This document shows, piece by piece, positions 7,230 to 15,448 of a stretch of 46,450 bases of DNA; position 1 is the first letter of the stretch, and every line of letters begins with the position of its first letter. Both the position numbers and the translations under genes were made by a program. The DNA is from Mycobacterium sp. (lineage in GTDB: Bacteria > Actinomycetota > Actinomycetes > Mycobacteriales > Mycobacteriaceae). The notes below the pieces were generated by a model, which made no database searches, had not been told where the DNA came from, and saw only the letters and a list, made by a program, of their open reading frames with translations. Where the stretch lies: NCBI GenBank assembly GCA_031292695.1, contig JARLGS010000411.1:1-46450 (forward strand), written 5' to 3'.

Positions 7230-8306
7230 TTAAACGCTTGCTGCCAGACGGTTCTCGCGATCCGCCACGATGCGGCCGATATGCACGGCGGTGGCACCTG
7301 GATCGCCGGCAGCCAGCGGCCAGCCCCGGGCCCGCACCAGGTAGGCGGTGGCTGCCGCTTCGGCCGATACGCCCAGACCACCCTGGATGTGCACGGCCAT
7401 GGTCGCCGCCTTGGCGGCCTCCTCGGCCATGAACACGAACGCCGACGGCGCCAGCTCGGGCCGTTCATCGGGCTCGTTGTCCAGGTACCAGGCCGCGCGG
7501 CGCGCCAGACCACGCCCACCTTGCACGGTGATCGCGATGTTGGCCAGCGGGTGGGATATGCCCTGCAGTGTCGAGATCGGCACGCCCAGCGTGTAGCGGG
7601 TCTTGGCGAACTCTGCGGCAATCGTCATGCTCTCCTCGACCAGGCCCACCAGCGCCGAAGCGCAGAGCAGACGCCACTCATCCAGGGCGCGTTGATATTC
7701 CGCCTGGGCCTGCGGCCCGCTCGCCAGCACGACGCGGGTGTCCGCGGTTGACGGATCCACCCAGGCCATCGGCAGCTTGCCGATGTTGTCCACCTTCGCC
7801 GGATGGCCGGCAAAACTCAGGAGCACCACAGCCCCATCTTCCGCACCGTCGCGGACGATGATCTGGTCGGCAACCGAGCCCGCGGCGATCAGCCGGGGCC
7901 CGCTCGGGGCTACCTGCTGCGGGTCGATGGCCACAATGCTTGTCCCGCTGACGATCTCCGATGAATTCGGGGCCGCGTCGAGTACGCCGAGCCGGGCCAG
8001 CAGCCGCGAACCGACGACATGGTCGATCCACGGGACCGGCGCCAGCGAGCGTCCGAGCTCTTCCGCCACCAGAGTGAGGTCGACCAGGGTGGCACCATCA
8101 CCGCCGGCGGATTCGGGCATGCCCATCGTGGTGGCGCCCATGCCGCACAACCGCTCCCACAGGCTCTTGTCGAATCCGGATTGCTCTGCGGCCCGAACGG
8201 TTTCGATGTCGCAGTGGGTCTTGAAGAACTGCCGGTAGGCAGCCTGCAGGTCGGTATGGTCCTCGGACAAGCTGTAATCCAACCGGCGCAGTTCGTAGCG
8301 ATCCAT
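7230..8306 (-). CDS. Acyl-CoA dehydrogenase, short partner subunit
   Basis: 358 residues, shorter than homotetrameric ACADs and with weaker middle-domain motifs. It is still recognisable from the N-terminal segment MGMPESAGGDGATLVDLTLV and the C-terminal FAKTRYTLGVPISTLQGISH run that corresponds to the FAR.R.QFG.PI..Q..QH signature. The usual EPxAGSD loop is missing, as in non-catalytic or half-site partners of heterotetrameric FadE enzymes. It is placed between an amidohydrolase (4-nt gap) and the larger ACAD (12-nt gap), so it is cotranscribed. I infer that it forms a complex with the 6030-7217 product acting on a bulky acyl-CoA. Confidence 0.82.
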   Translation of the reverse strand: MDRYELRRLDYSLSEDHTDLQAAYRQFFKTHCDIETVRAAEQSGFDKSLWERLCGMGATTMGMPESAGGDGATLVDLTLVAEELGRSLAPVPWIDHVVGSRLLARLGVLDAAPNSSEIVSGTSIVAIDPQQVAPSGPRLIAAGSVADQIIVRDGAEDGAVVLLSFAGHPAKVDNIGKLPMAWVDPSTADTRVVLASGPQAQAEYQRALDEWRLLCASALVGLVEESMTIAAEFAKTRYTLGVPISTLQGISHPLANIAITVQGGRGLARRAAWYLDNEPDERPELAPSAFVFMAEEAAKAATMAVHIQGGLGVSAEAAATAYLVRARGWPLAAGDPGATAVHIGRIVADRENRLAASV

Positions 8307-8310
8307 GAGG

Positions 8311-9162
8311 TCAGCTCTCCTGTTCGCGGGGTTCGCCGAAGAAGAACTCCGCGGCGTTGTTGTACAGATAGTTGTCCAGTGCCTCGGTTGGCAAGTCCAG
8401 GGCCAGTGCCTCCGGCACCACCCGGCTCATCCGGAGCACCGGGAAGTCCGAGGCGAAGATGACCTTCTCCGGCCCGCGGGTCCGCATATAGTGCAGCAGG
8501 CTGTCCGGCAACCGCTTGGGCGACCAGGCCGACGTCATCAGTCGCAGGTTCTGGTATTTGATCAGCATCCGAATCGCAATGTCCCACCAGGGATCTGCGC
8601 CATGGATCATGCACAGCTTGAGCTCGGGAAACCGCACACATACGCGATCCAGATGGATGGGGTTCTGCACTTCACCCGGAATCGGCGGGCCGGGCAGCCC
8701 GGTGTTGACGCACAGCGGCAGCTCGAGCTCAGCGCACTTGGTGTACAGCGGGTAGTACACGGCATCACTGGGCGGATACTGCCCGTCGCCCCAGAAGCTC
8801 GGTCCGACAACGGCATACGACACCGGAAGGTCACGGGCCATGGCGGCGAGCTCACGCAGCGATGGCATTGGCCGCAGCAAGTTCACCCCACCTATTGCCA
8901 ACGAGAAGCGCTCCGGGTGTGCCTCGGCGAACTTGCGTGCAGTCACCGACGGTTTGGTCAGGTTGTCCATCAGGATTGCCCGCCGGACGCCGTGGACATC
9001 CATCTCGTCGAGCAGTGCCGGCAGCTCGATGGGGTCGTACATCGACTTCGGACCCTTGAAGTAGTCGTCACGCACCTTCTGCATGAAGGCCGGTTGGTTC
9101 TCCGTCTCACCGAAGTGCACGTTGACCAGGCAGTCGATCGCCCTGTTCGCCTTGTGTGTCAT
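8311..9162 (-). CDS. Amidohydrolase-2 family metal-dependent hydrolase (short form)
   Basis: 283 residues from the ATG at 9162, chosen because it makes a 4-nt ATGA overlap with the stop of the upstream ligase; the frame is open to 9366, but that part lies inside the ligase. It is TIM-barrel PF04909-like: N-terminal IDCLVNVHFGE in place of the usual DxH metal motif, a strand with MIHGADPWW near 200, and IFASDFPVLRMS late in the protein, where Asp is kept but the following His of SDYPH is lost. It is clearly smaller than and divergent from the hydrolases at 999-2243 and 10766-12010. It lies between the FadD19-like ligase and the ACAD pair. The reaction is unknown; hydrolysis or decarboxylation of a CoA-pathway intermediate is an inference. 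Confidence 0.8.
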   Translation of the reverse strand: MTHKANRAIDCLVNVHFGETENQPAFMQKVRDDYFKGPKSMYDPIELPALLDEMDVHGVRRAILMDNLTKPSVTARKFAEAHPERFSLAIGGVNLLRPMPSLRELAAMARDLPVSYAVVGPSFWGDGQYPPSDAVYYPLYTKCAELELPLCVNTGLPGPPIPGEVQNPIHLDRVCVRFPELKLCMIHGADPWWDIAIRMLIKYQNLRLMTSAWSPKRLPDSLLHYMRTRGPEKVIFASDFPVLRMSRVVPEALALDLPTEALDNYLYNNAAEFFFGEPREQES

Positions 9163-10766
9163 GCGGTTTCCACCTTCTGCACCGTCTGCGCGGCCCACCG
9201 ATAATCGGCCTTGCCGTTGCCCAGCCGCCGTACCTCGTCGACGAACAGCACGTCCTTGGGAATCTTGAAGCGCGCCAGCCGGGTCGCGCAATGCTCGCGA
9301 AGCGCGGTCGCATCGGTTTCGGCGCCGGCGCGGACCGCTACGACGGCGACAACCTCGGCGCCCCATCGTTCGCTCGGACGCCCTACCACCAGAGCATCGG
9401 CGACATCGGCGCAGGCCCGCAGCGCCTCCTCGACCTCTTCGACAAAGACCTTCTCGCCGCCGGTGTTCACCACCAGCGAGTCCCGCCCGTAGAGCCTGAG
9501 GGTGCCGTCGGGTTCCAGCGCCGCGCGGTCTCCGGAGATCACCACGCGCTGCCCGTCGACTACCGGGAATACTCTGGCGGTGGCAGCGGCATCTTCGTAG
9601 TACCCCAACGGGATTCGGCCGCTGCGCGCCACCCAGCCGACCTCCGGGTCGCCGGGATCGAGGAAGCGGCGGTAATCCTCGGACACCACCAGTCCGCCGG
9701 CCCGCAATTGGAAGGTCTCCGCCGTCGGCAGCTGCCGCTGGGTGCGCCCGAACCCCATGTTGCCGGTCTCCGATGACCCGAACCCGTTGATGACGGTGAT
9801 CTGCGGTAGGTAATTCAACAGGGCCTGTTGATGTTTCGGGTTGGTGGCCGCCCCGCCGGTGCCGATCGCGTACAGCGACGACAGGTCATACGGCCGGCGC
9901 CCCAGTTCCTCGACGATCGGCCCGGCGTAAGCGTCGCCGACCATCGTCATCAGACAGACCTTCTCGCGTTCGGCCACCTCGAGCACCGCACGCGGACGGA
10001 AGCCGGCCTTGGTGTCGTGCAGCACCACCGTCTGCCCGGACAACAGCCCCGAGAACGCCGTCCACATCCCGGCGGCATGCATCAAGGGTGACACCGCGAA
10101 CCACGGCGCCCCTGCGTTGGCCACCTTCTGGTGGATCTCGTCGGCAACCTCGTGGTCGGCGCCGTTCATCGACGACACATAGATATCGCCCTGGCGCCAC
10201 ATCACCCCCTTGGGCCGACCGGTGGTGCCACCGGTGCACACCATCAGCACGTCGTCGGGCGACCCGGGCGGGGCGCAGTCCGAATCACCTTGCGCCAGCG
10301 CCTCATCCAATGCGATGGTGCCCGAAATTTCCGCTCCGTCGCCATCGTCGATCGAAATCAGCAGCTCGGCTTGCAGTACCTCAGCGAACTTCGCGCCCAA
10401 CGACCGGTGGTAGACGATCGCTCGCGGGCGCAGGTACGCCAGCAGGTCCGCGACCTCGGCCGGCGAGTAGTGATAGTTGACGTTGACGGGCACGGTCCGG
10501 GCCTTCAGGCAACCGATCACCAGGTCCGGGTACAGGTCGTTGTGCATCAGCAGCGCCACCCGATCCTGCCCGCATTCCCAGCGCCGCAACCGGTCCCGCT
10601 CGATGTGGGCGCCGAGCCCGCGACCGGCCAGGAAGTTGGCGAGGCGGCGGGTGCGTTCGGCACTCTCGGCATACGTGCTGCGACGATCACCACAGACCGT
10701 CATCACCCGATCGGGCACCGCGGTGGCGATCGCGTCGACGACTGCGCCGATGGTCCATTCAGCCAT
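9159..10766 (-). CDS. AMP-forming acyl-CoA synthetase, FadD19-like
   Basis: 535 residues of the ANL superfamily. The P-loop A3 motif reads VCTGGTTGRPKGVMWR, and the acyl-AMP A5 region GFGSSETGNMGFG. The C-terminal GNGKADYRWA segment carries the lysine needed for adenylation and matches the SPAGKPDYRWA ending of mycobacterial FadD19 (C24 steroid side-chain CoA ligase). The phrase VGYxExxAAT and the DALVVGRPSERWG segment are also FadD19-like. It converts a carboxylic acid, ATP and CoA to acyl-CoA, AMP and PPi, presumably the entry step for this operon. It overlaps the upstream hydrolase by 1 nt (TGATG) and the downstream one by 4 nt. A bulky branched or alicyclic acid substrate is inferred from the FadD19 resemblance only. 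Confidence 0.88.
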   Translation of the reverse strand: MAEWTIGAVVDAIATAVPDRVMTVCGDRRSTYAESAERTRRLANFLAGRGLGAHIERDRLRRWECGQDRVALLMHNDLYPDLVIGCLKARTVPVNVNYHYSPAEVADLLAYLRPRAIVYHRSLGAKFAEVLQAELLISIDDGDGAEISGTIALDEALAQGDSDCAPPGSPDDVLMVCTGGTTGRPKGVMWRQGDIYVSSMNGADHEVADEIHQKVANAGAPWFAVSPLMHAAGMWTAFSGLLSGQTVVLHDTKAGFRPRAVLEVAEREKVCLMTMVGDAYAGPIVEELGRRPYDLSSLYAIGTGGAATNPKHQQALLNYLPQITVINGFGSSETGNMGFGRTQRQLPTAETFQLRAGGLVVSEDYRRFLDPGDPEVGWVARSGRIPLGYYEDAAATARVFPVVDGQRVVISGDRAALEPDGTLRLYGRDSLVVNTGGEKVFVEEVEEALRACADVADALVVGRPSERWGAEVVAVVAVRAGAETDATALREHCATRLARFKIPKDVLFVDEVRRLGNGKADYRWAAQTVQKVETA

Positions 10767-12010
10767 CAGGCAGATACTGCACGAACACCGGGAGCCAGTC
10801 GGCCGGGATCGCCGAGAAGTTCAAGTGCGTTGTCCCGCATCACCTTCCGGGTGTCTGCCGCACTGAACTCGGGGAACTGCGGAATGTCCGCGGTGAAGCT
10901 CATCGGATCGGCCAGGCCCTCACCGTGGGGCCAGTCCGAGCCGAAGAGGATCTTGTCGACCCCGATGGTGTCGGCGAGCACCAACACGTCGTCCTCGTAG
11001 TACGGCGCGATCCAGACCTGGTTCCGCAACTGCTCCACCGGGTCTTCCCTGAAGTGGTACGGCGCGTTGTTGGCGGCTTTCTTGAGCCGCTTGATCAGGC
11101 GGTAGACGAAGTAGGAACCATTCTCGATGCTGACCACTTTGAGCTTGGGATGCCGGGTGAAGACCTGGTGGACGATCATCGAGGCCATGGTGTCGTGAAT
11201 GGCCCGGTCATCGAGGAGCACGTTGTCCAGCGGATCACGCTTACCGAAACCTTCGAAGGTCGACTTGCCGCCCCACAATGCCGAGATGGCCAGATAGCCG
11301 CTGTCGGAGAGGTGGAAGCCCACCGGCACACCGGCTTCCGCCAACCGGGCCCATACCGGATCGTGCAGCGGGTCGCCCAGCGAACGCGGTTTCACCGCCC
11401 CGGGTACCGGGGCAGGCCGGACCAGCACCATCTTCGCGCCCCGACCAAGTACGAATTCGACCTCCTCCACAGCCTTTTCGGGATCGGCAAGGGAGACGAT
11501 CGGGGCGGCGACGATCCGGCCGTCGGGCCGGTCGAAACCCCAGTCTTCGTCGAGCCACAGGTTGAACGCATGCACCGAGGCCATGGTCGCCGGGATGTCG
11601 TCCTTGAGCGCCTCCTCGACGCCGCAGGCGAAGGTCGGCAGCATGAACACCGTCTCCAGCTGCTGACGGTCCAACACGGTCACCCGGGCCTCGCGGTTCT
11701 GGTACTCGGGATGCTCCGAGAGCCGGTCCACCTTCATCAGCGACGCCGGGTCCACGCCTTCCGGGATCTCGCCGCGGAACAGCAAGTCCAGGCAGCCCGG
11801 TTCGATGATCGGGTCGAAGGTGGGATTCGGGATGAAGTGGTTGACCTTCTCCCCCATCATGGCCAGCGTCCGCTTTCCGTCGGCAACCATCTGCACCCCG
11901 CGGCGTTTGAACTCCTTGGGCAGGTGCCGGGTGAAGGCGTCCACCGGCTCGTAGTAGTGGTTGTCGACGTCGACGGCCAGGTAGGGCAGACGCTCTGGTG
12001 TGCCGGTCAT
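10766..12010 (-). CDS. Amidohydrolase-2 family metal-dependent hydrolase
   Basis: 414 residues, TIM barrel. Metal motif DVDNH (residues 14-18), FIPNPTF, SIENGS and LFGSDWPHGEG match the paralog at 999-2243 position for position and length for length. The C-terminus ends in the family-typical DNALELLG helix. Translation is coupled: its TGA shares one base with the ATG of the FadD19-like ligase, and the crotonase upstream ends 4 nt before its start. It probably catalyses a zinc-dependent hydrolysis or decarboxylation of a ring-derived intermediate; nothing in the sequence fixes the substrate. Two full-length paralogs plus two more distant ones in this window suggest the chemistry is central to the pathway. 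Confidence 0.85.
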   Translation of the reverse strand: MTGTPERLPYLAVDVDNHYYEPVDAFTRHLPKEFKRRGVQMVADGKRTLAMMGEKVNHFIPNPTFDPIIEPGCLDLLFRGEIPEGVDPASLMKVDRLSEHPEYQNREARVTVLDRQQLETVFMLPTFACGVEEALKDDIPATMASVHAFNLWLDEDWGFDRPDGRIVAAPIVSLADPEKAVEEVEFVLGRGAKMVLVRPAPVPGAVKPRSLGDPLHDPVWARLAEAGVPVGFHLSDSGYLAISALWGGKSTFEGFGKRDPLDNVLLDDRAIHDTMASMIVHQVFTRHPKLKVVSIENGSYFVYRLIKRLKKAANNAPYHFREDPVEQLRNQVWIAPYYEDDVLVLADTIGVDKILFGSDWPHGEGLADPMSFTADIPQFPEFSAADTRKVMRDNALELLGDPGRLAPGVRAVSA

Positions 12011-12014
12011 TTCA

Positions 12015-12851
12015 TCAACCTTTCAGGGGCGGAAAGTTCGGCGCCCGCTTCTCGAAGAACGCGGTGATGCCCTCGACCAGATCGGGCCGGAGCATGGATT
12101 CGTGCATGAGGGCTTCCGCTCGCGAACTGACGTCCGCGACTTCGTGGTTCGCATCCCCGTACAGCTGTCGCTTGATGATGGCCATCGATGCCGGCGAGCA
12201 ATTCTGTGCGAGATCGTCCGCGTATTCCAGCGCGCGCGTCAACAAATCTTCAGGTGCCACAACCTCTTTCACCAAGCCGAGCTGCGCGGCTTCCTCGGCG
12301 CGAAAGGTTCGGCCGGACAGCAGCAGGTCCGCGGCGGCGCCCCAGCCGGCCAGCCGGGGCAGGATCCAGGTGATGCCGTACTCGCCGACCAATCCGCGGC
12401 GCGGAAACGCGGTCGCGAATTTCGCTCCGGCGGCGGCAAACCGGACGTCGCACATGAGCGCGTGGGTCAACCCGATGCCCACGCAGGCCCCGTTGATCGC
12501 GGCGATGACGGGCTTGCGCAGTTCGGTCAGGAAGTGCGGATGACGCTCCCCGACGATCTTGCTGACATCCGTGTCCTCGGTGATCGATTCGCCGAGGGCG
12601 GCCATCGTTCCCAGGTACGCCCCGGCACAGAAGCCCCGGCCGGTACCGGTCAGCACTATCACCCGGACGTCGCGGTCCGCCTCGGCACGATCGAATGCGG
12701 TGTACACACCGCGGGAGATGTCCGGGCCCCAGGAGTTCAGCTGTTCCGGACGGTTCAGGGTGATGACCGCGACGCCACTGGCGCGGACCTCGTAGAGCAC
12801 GGCATCGCCGACCGGCGCCTCGGCACTTCCGACAGGTGCTTCAGCACTCAT
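12015..12851 (-). CDS. Crotonase-fold enzyme (enoyl-CoA hydratase/isomerase family), atypical active site
   Basis: 278 residues. Family marks are VITLNRPEQLNSW near 28-40, the first oxyanion-hole segment GRGFCAGAYLG and the second INGACVGIGLTHALMCDVRFA. The position normally holding the first catalytic Glu (GGG.E) reads GIGLTHA, and the second reads FPRRGLVGEYG, so the standard hydratase Glu pair is not conserved; the enzyme could be an isomerase, hydrolase or other crotonase chemistry. It is the first gene of the six-gene operon 12851-6030. Just upstream, at 12909-12927, lies a 19-bp palindrome shared with the TetR intergenic region. The N-terminus has a small in-frame duplication (APVGSAEAPVG). 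Confidence 0.85.
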   Translation of the reverse strand: MSAEAPVGSAEAPVGDAVLYEVRASGVAVITLNRPEQLNSWGPDISRGVYTAFDRAEADRDVRVIVLTGTGRGFCAGAYLGTMAALGESITEDTDVSKIVGERHPHFLTELRKPVIAAINGACVGIGLTHALMCDVRFAAAGAKFATAFPRRGLVGEYGITWILPRLAGWGAAADLLLSGRTFRAEEAAQLGLVKEVVAPEDLLTRALEYADDLAQNCSPASMAIIKRQLYGDANHEVADVSSRAEALMHESMLRPDLVEGITAFFEKRAPNFPPLKG

Positions 12852-12908
12852 CCGACACCAGACCTCCCGTCACCGCCGACCCGTCGGGACCGACCAACTG
12901 TGTGTACT

Positions 12909-12927
12909 TACTGTATACCTATCAGTA
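12909..12927. promoter_or_regulatory. Palindromic operator, TACTG-N9-CAGTA, upstream of the six-gene operon
   Basis: TACTG (12909-12913) and CAGTA (12923-12927) frame an AT-rich 19-bp dyad 58 bp upstream of the crotonase ATG. The same 19-bp arrangement occurs at 14605-14623 between the TetR gene and its divergent operon. AT-rich sequence is rare in this GC-rich window. A TetR binding site is inferred. The remainder of 12852-12998 shows no other structure. Confidence 0.6.
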
Positions 12928-12998
12928 TCGGCCGCCGCAAGTGTCCAGACCGGCCAAGACGGCGGTATTCCAAGCCTCTTCAACCCCCGCCTCCCGCA

Positions 12999-13796
12999 TC
13001 AGATGAAGTCCGATCCGCCGTCCACGTTGACGTTGGCGCCGGTCATGTACGAGTTGCGCCGGGAGGCCAAAAATGCTGCCACCGCACCGATTTCATTGGG
13101 CAGACCGGCCCGTGGCAGGTGCGCCGGATGACCGAAGTGCTCGGCGATGGCGTCCATCAGCTTGTGCGGGTCGCTACCGTCGACGCCGACGGAGTCGGCC
13201 CAGCCGACCAACGCCTCGGACGCGATACTGCCCGGCGAAACCACGTTGACCAGGATCTCGTCCTTGGCCAGCAGCAGCGAGAGGTTCTTCGAGACGCTGT
13301 TCACCATCGCCTTCGCCGCCGTATAGGCCGGCAACATGATGCTCTGCCGCTGCGTCGAGTGGGCGGAGAAGTTCACTACCCTGGCCCACCCAGCATTGCG
13401 CAGCAACGGAATTGCCGCCCGCACGCAATGCACCATGCTCATGACACCGTCGTCCACCGCGGCTCGCCACTGGTCGTCGGTCAGCTGTTCGAACGTCCCG
13501 GCGGCACTGGGCCCGACGGTATTGATCAAGACGTTGAGCCCGCCGTCCCAGCGCCGCCCCAGGCCGGCGAAGGCTTCGTCCACCGCGGCGGCATCGGTGA
13601 CATCGACCTCGATGCCGAAGGCCTCGGGACTGCCGCACCGAACCAGTTCGATTGCGGCCCTGTCGAGCACCTCCGCTGAGCGTCCGACGATCGCCACCCG
13701 GGCCCCGTCCTCCGCGAGGCACCGGGCGGTCGCCAGCCCCATGCCACGACCACCGCCGACCACGACGGCGGTCGCGCCGCTGAAGCCCAGATCCAT
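12999..13796 (-). CDS. Short-chain dehydrogenase/reductase (classical SDR)
   Basis: 265 residues. The cofactor motif GGGRGMG is at 14-20, NVLINTVG at 88-95, a catalytic Ser in VVNFSAHST near 140-148, and YTAAK at 158-162 gives the Tyr/Lys pair. The C-terminal end GANVNVDGGSDFI is typical. It oxidises a hydroxyl or reduces a keto group with NAD(P); in this setting it is probably a 3-hydroxyacyl-CoA or ring-hydroxyl dehydrogenase. It lies 6 nt downstream of the crotonase at 13803-14564, so it is cotranscribed. The cluster otherwise lacks a classical HAD-type 3-hydroxyacyl-CoA dehydrogenase, so this SDR and the one at 29978 are the candidates for that step (inference). Confidence 0.87.
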   Translation of the reverse strand: MDLGFSGATAVVVGGGRGMGLATARCLAEDGARVAIVGRSAEVLDRAAIELVRCGSPEAFGIEVDVTDAAAVDEAFAGLGRRWDGGLNVLINTVGPSAAGTFEQLTDDQWRAAVDDGVMSMVHCVRAAIPLLRNAGWARVVNFSAHSTQRQSIMLPAYTAAKAMVNSVSKNLSLLLAKDEILVNVVSPGSIASEALVGWADSVGVDGSDPHKLMDAIAEHFGHPAHLPRAGLPNEIGAVAAFLASRRNSYMTGANVNVDGGSDFI

Positions 13797-13802
13797 TGAA
13801 CG

Positions 13803-14564
13803 TCAGGATCCGGTCCAGACCGGCGCCCGCTTCTCGGCGAATGCGGCGGCGCCCTCCTTGGCGTCGTTGGACCCGAAGACGGGGGCCATCAATTCCAATT
13901 GCTTCCGCCACATTTCGGCCGTGCTCCACTCTGCGCCCCGCACCAGAATCTCCTTCGTAACCGCAACGGCCAGTGGACCGTTCGCGGTGATCCGGTCGGC
14001 CAGCGCCAGTGCACCGTCCAGTGCCCCACCAGTCTCGGTCAGGATATTGACGAAGCCCCACTGGGCGCCCTGCTCGGCGGTGAAGCTGTCGCCGGTCAGC
14101 GCGAGTTCCAGCGCTTTCTGATACGGAATCTTCTTGGGCAACCTCAGCAGACCACCGCCGCCCGCTACCAGACCGCGCTTGACCTCCGGAATACCGAACT
14201 TCGCGCCCTTGGCCGCGACCACCAGATCCGTGGCCAGCACCACTTCGGTGCCACCCGCGAGCGCGAACCCCTCCACCGCCGCGATGAGCGGCTTGCGCGG
14301 CGGGCGCTCGGTGAACCCGAGTCCGCGCCCTTCGACTACCGGGATCTCACCTTTGGCGAAGGCCTTGAGATCCATTCCGGCGCAGAAGTTGCCGCCGGCG
14401 CCGGTGAGCACTGCCACCGACAGCGCCGGGTCGCCGTCCAGTTCGTCCATCGCATCGGCCAGCCCCTGAGCGACCGCCAAGTTCACCGCGTTGCGCTGAT
14501 CAGGCCGATTGATGGTGATAACCAGGGTGCGCCCGCGGCGCTCGGTCAGGATTTCGTCCGACAC
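13803..14564 (-). CDS. Enoyl-CoA hydratase (canonical crotonase active site)
   Basis: 253 residues, standard length. Motifs: ITINRPDQRNAVN near 16-28, the oxyanion segment GAGGNFCAGMDLKAF, FALAGGTEVVLATD with the first catalytic Glu, and FGIPEVKRGLVAGGGG with the second. It is the only one of the six crotonases here with both Glu positions intact, so it is the best candidate for ordinary 2-enoyl-CoA hydration. The ending EGAAAFAEKRAPVWTG is also typical. It is the first gene of a two-gene operon with the SDR, transcribed away from the TetR gene, with a 19-bp palindrome between them at 14605-14623. Confidence 0.9.
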   Translation of the reverse strand: MSDEILTERRGRTLVITINRPDQRNAVNLAVAQGLADAMDELDGDPALSVAVLTGAGGNFCAGMDLKAFAKGEIPVVEGRGLGFTERPPRKPLIAAVEGFALAGGTEVVLATDLVVAAKGAKFGIPEVKRGLVAGGGGLLRLPKKIPYQKALELALTGDSFTAEQGAQWGFVNILTETGGALDGALALADRITANGPLAVAVTKEILVRGAEWSTAEMWRKQLELMAPVFGSNDAKEGAAAFAEKRAPVWTGS

Positions 14565-14604
14565 TTCTTGCCCTTCAGCTCGGGTCCAGCTCGCCAGAAA
14601 TGCT

Positions 14605-14623
14605 TACTATACGTATTACAGTA
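14605..14623. promoter_or_regulatory. Palindromic operator in the TetR/crotonase divergent region
   Basis: TACTATA and TTACAGTA arms form a 19-bp imperfect dyad between the divergent starts at 14564 and 14718. The minus strand contains TACTGTA, as in the sites at 12909, 16705 and 18358. It overlaps plausible -10 hexamers in both directions (TATAGT on the minus strand, TACAGT on the plus strand). The likely ligand-controlled repressor is the adjacent TetR protein. Confidence 0.6.
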
Positions 14624-14717
14624 TACGTGCGAGCATGATCGGCAGTGGTGCTACCGGTAGGGTTGACTGCCGCTCACGCACGCGTAGCGGCAACCGGAAT
14701 TCGATGGAGGTGCCTTA

Positions 14718-15443
14718 GTGGCAAAGCAACAAACCGCTGAGAAGCGTCCCCGGCGCGAACGGGGATCCATCAATCCCGACGACATCATCAAAGGCGCATT
14801 CGAACTCGCCGAACAGGTTTCGATCGACAATCTGAGCATGCCGCTGCTCGGCAAGCACCTCGGTGTCGGAGTCACCAGCATCTACTGGTATTTCCGCAAG
14901 AAGGACGATCTGCTCAACGCCATGACCGACCGGGCGTTGCGCGAATTCGCGGTCGCCACACCGTATGTCGAAGCCAGGGATTGGCGCGAAACCCTGGCCA
15001 ACCACGCCAGGACAATGCGAAAAGCGTTCATGGGTAACCCGATCCTGTGCGACCTCATCCTCATTCGATCGGCACTGAGCCCCCGCGCCGCACGCGTCGG
15101 GGTGCAGGAGGTCGAGCGCGCCATCGCCGGGCTGGTCGAGGCCGGCCTGTCGGCTGAAGACGCCTTCAACACCTACTCCGCGGTCTCGGTTCACGTCCGC
15201 GGATCGGTTGTGCTGCACCGCCTCTACGAGAAGAACCGGACCTCCGACGGCAGCCCCGGCGATTTCGAGGAGACACTCGTGATCGATACCGAGGCGACGC
15301 CACTGCTGGCGCAGGTCACCGATGAGGCACACCGCATCGGCGCGGCCGACGATCACAACTTCGAGTACTTGTTGCAGTGCATCCTGGACCACGCCGAGCA
15401 GCTCATCGGCGGCAACGCCAAACCCGCCGGCAAGAGCCGCTAG
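14718..15443 (+). CDS. TetR-family transcriptional regulator
   Basis: 241 residues from the GTG at 14718 (GGAGG at 14706-14710, 7 nt upstream). A basic N-terminal tail (KRPRRERGS) precedes the helix-turn-helix at about 20-65, containing LSMPLLGKHLGVGVTSIYWYFRKKDDLL. The C-terminal ligand domain is not diagnostic. The gene is divergent from the crotonase-SDR operon and convergent with the thiolase at 15447 (3-nt gap). A 19-bp palindrome in its own upstream region recurs at 12909, with related half-sites at 16705 and 18358, so it probably autoregulates and represses the surrounding CoA genes until a pathway acyl-CoA or acid binds (inference). Confidence 0.88.
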   Translation: MAKQQTAEKRPRRERGSINPDDIIKGAFELAEQVSIDNLSMPLLGKHLGVGVTSIYWYFRKKDDLLNAMTDRALREFAVATPYVEARDWRETLANHARTMRKAFMGNPILCDLILIRSALSPRAARVGVQEVERAIAGLVEAGLSAEDAFNTYSAVSVHVRGSVVLHRLYEKNRTSDGSPGDFEETLVIDTEATPLLAQVTDEAHRIGAADDHNFEYLLQCILDHAEQLIGGNAKPAGKSR

Positions 15444-15448
15444 CGGCT
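15435..15448. terminator. Perfect palindrome across both convergent stop codons
   Basis: AGCCGCTAGCGGCT is a perfect 14-bp palindrome containing the TetR TAG (15441-15443) and reaching into the thiolase stop (15447-15449). It can fold as a short GC-rich hairpin in either transcript. A terminator role is inferred; there is no T-tract. Confidence 0.4.

Noticed and set aside
6084..7751. A 555-residue open frame on the plus strand
   Set aside because: It lies antisense to both ACAD genes, which have full family motifs. Long antisense frames are common in GC-rich DNA and the translation has no domain.
12000..13679. A 559-residue open frame on the plus strand
   Set aside because: It is antisense to the crotonase and SDR genes and low-complexity in composition, so it is a shadow.
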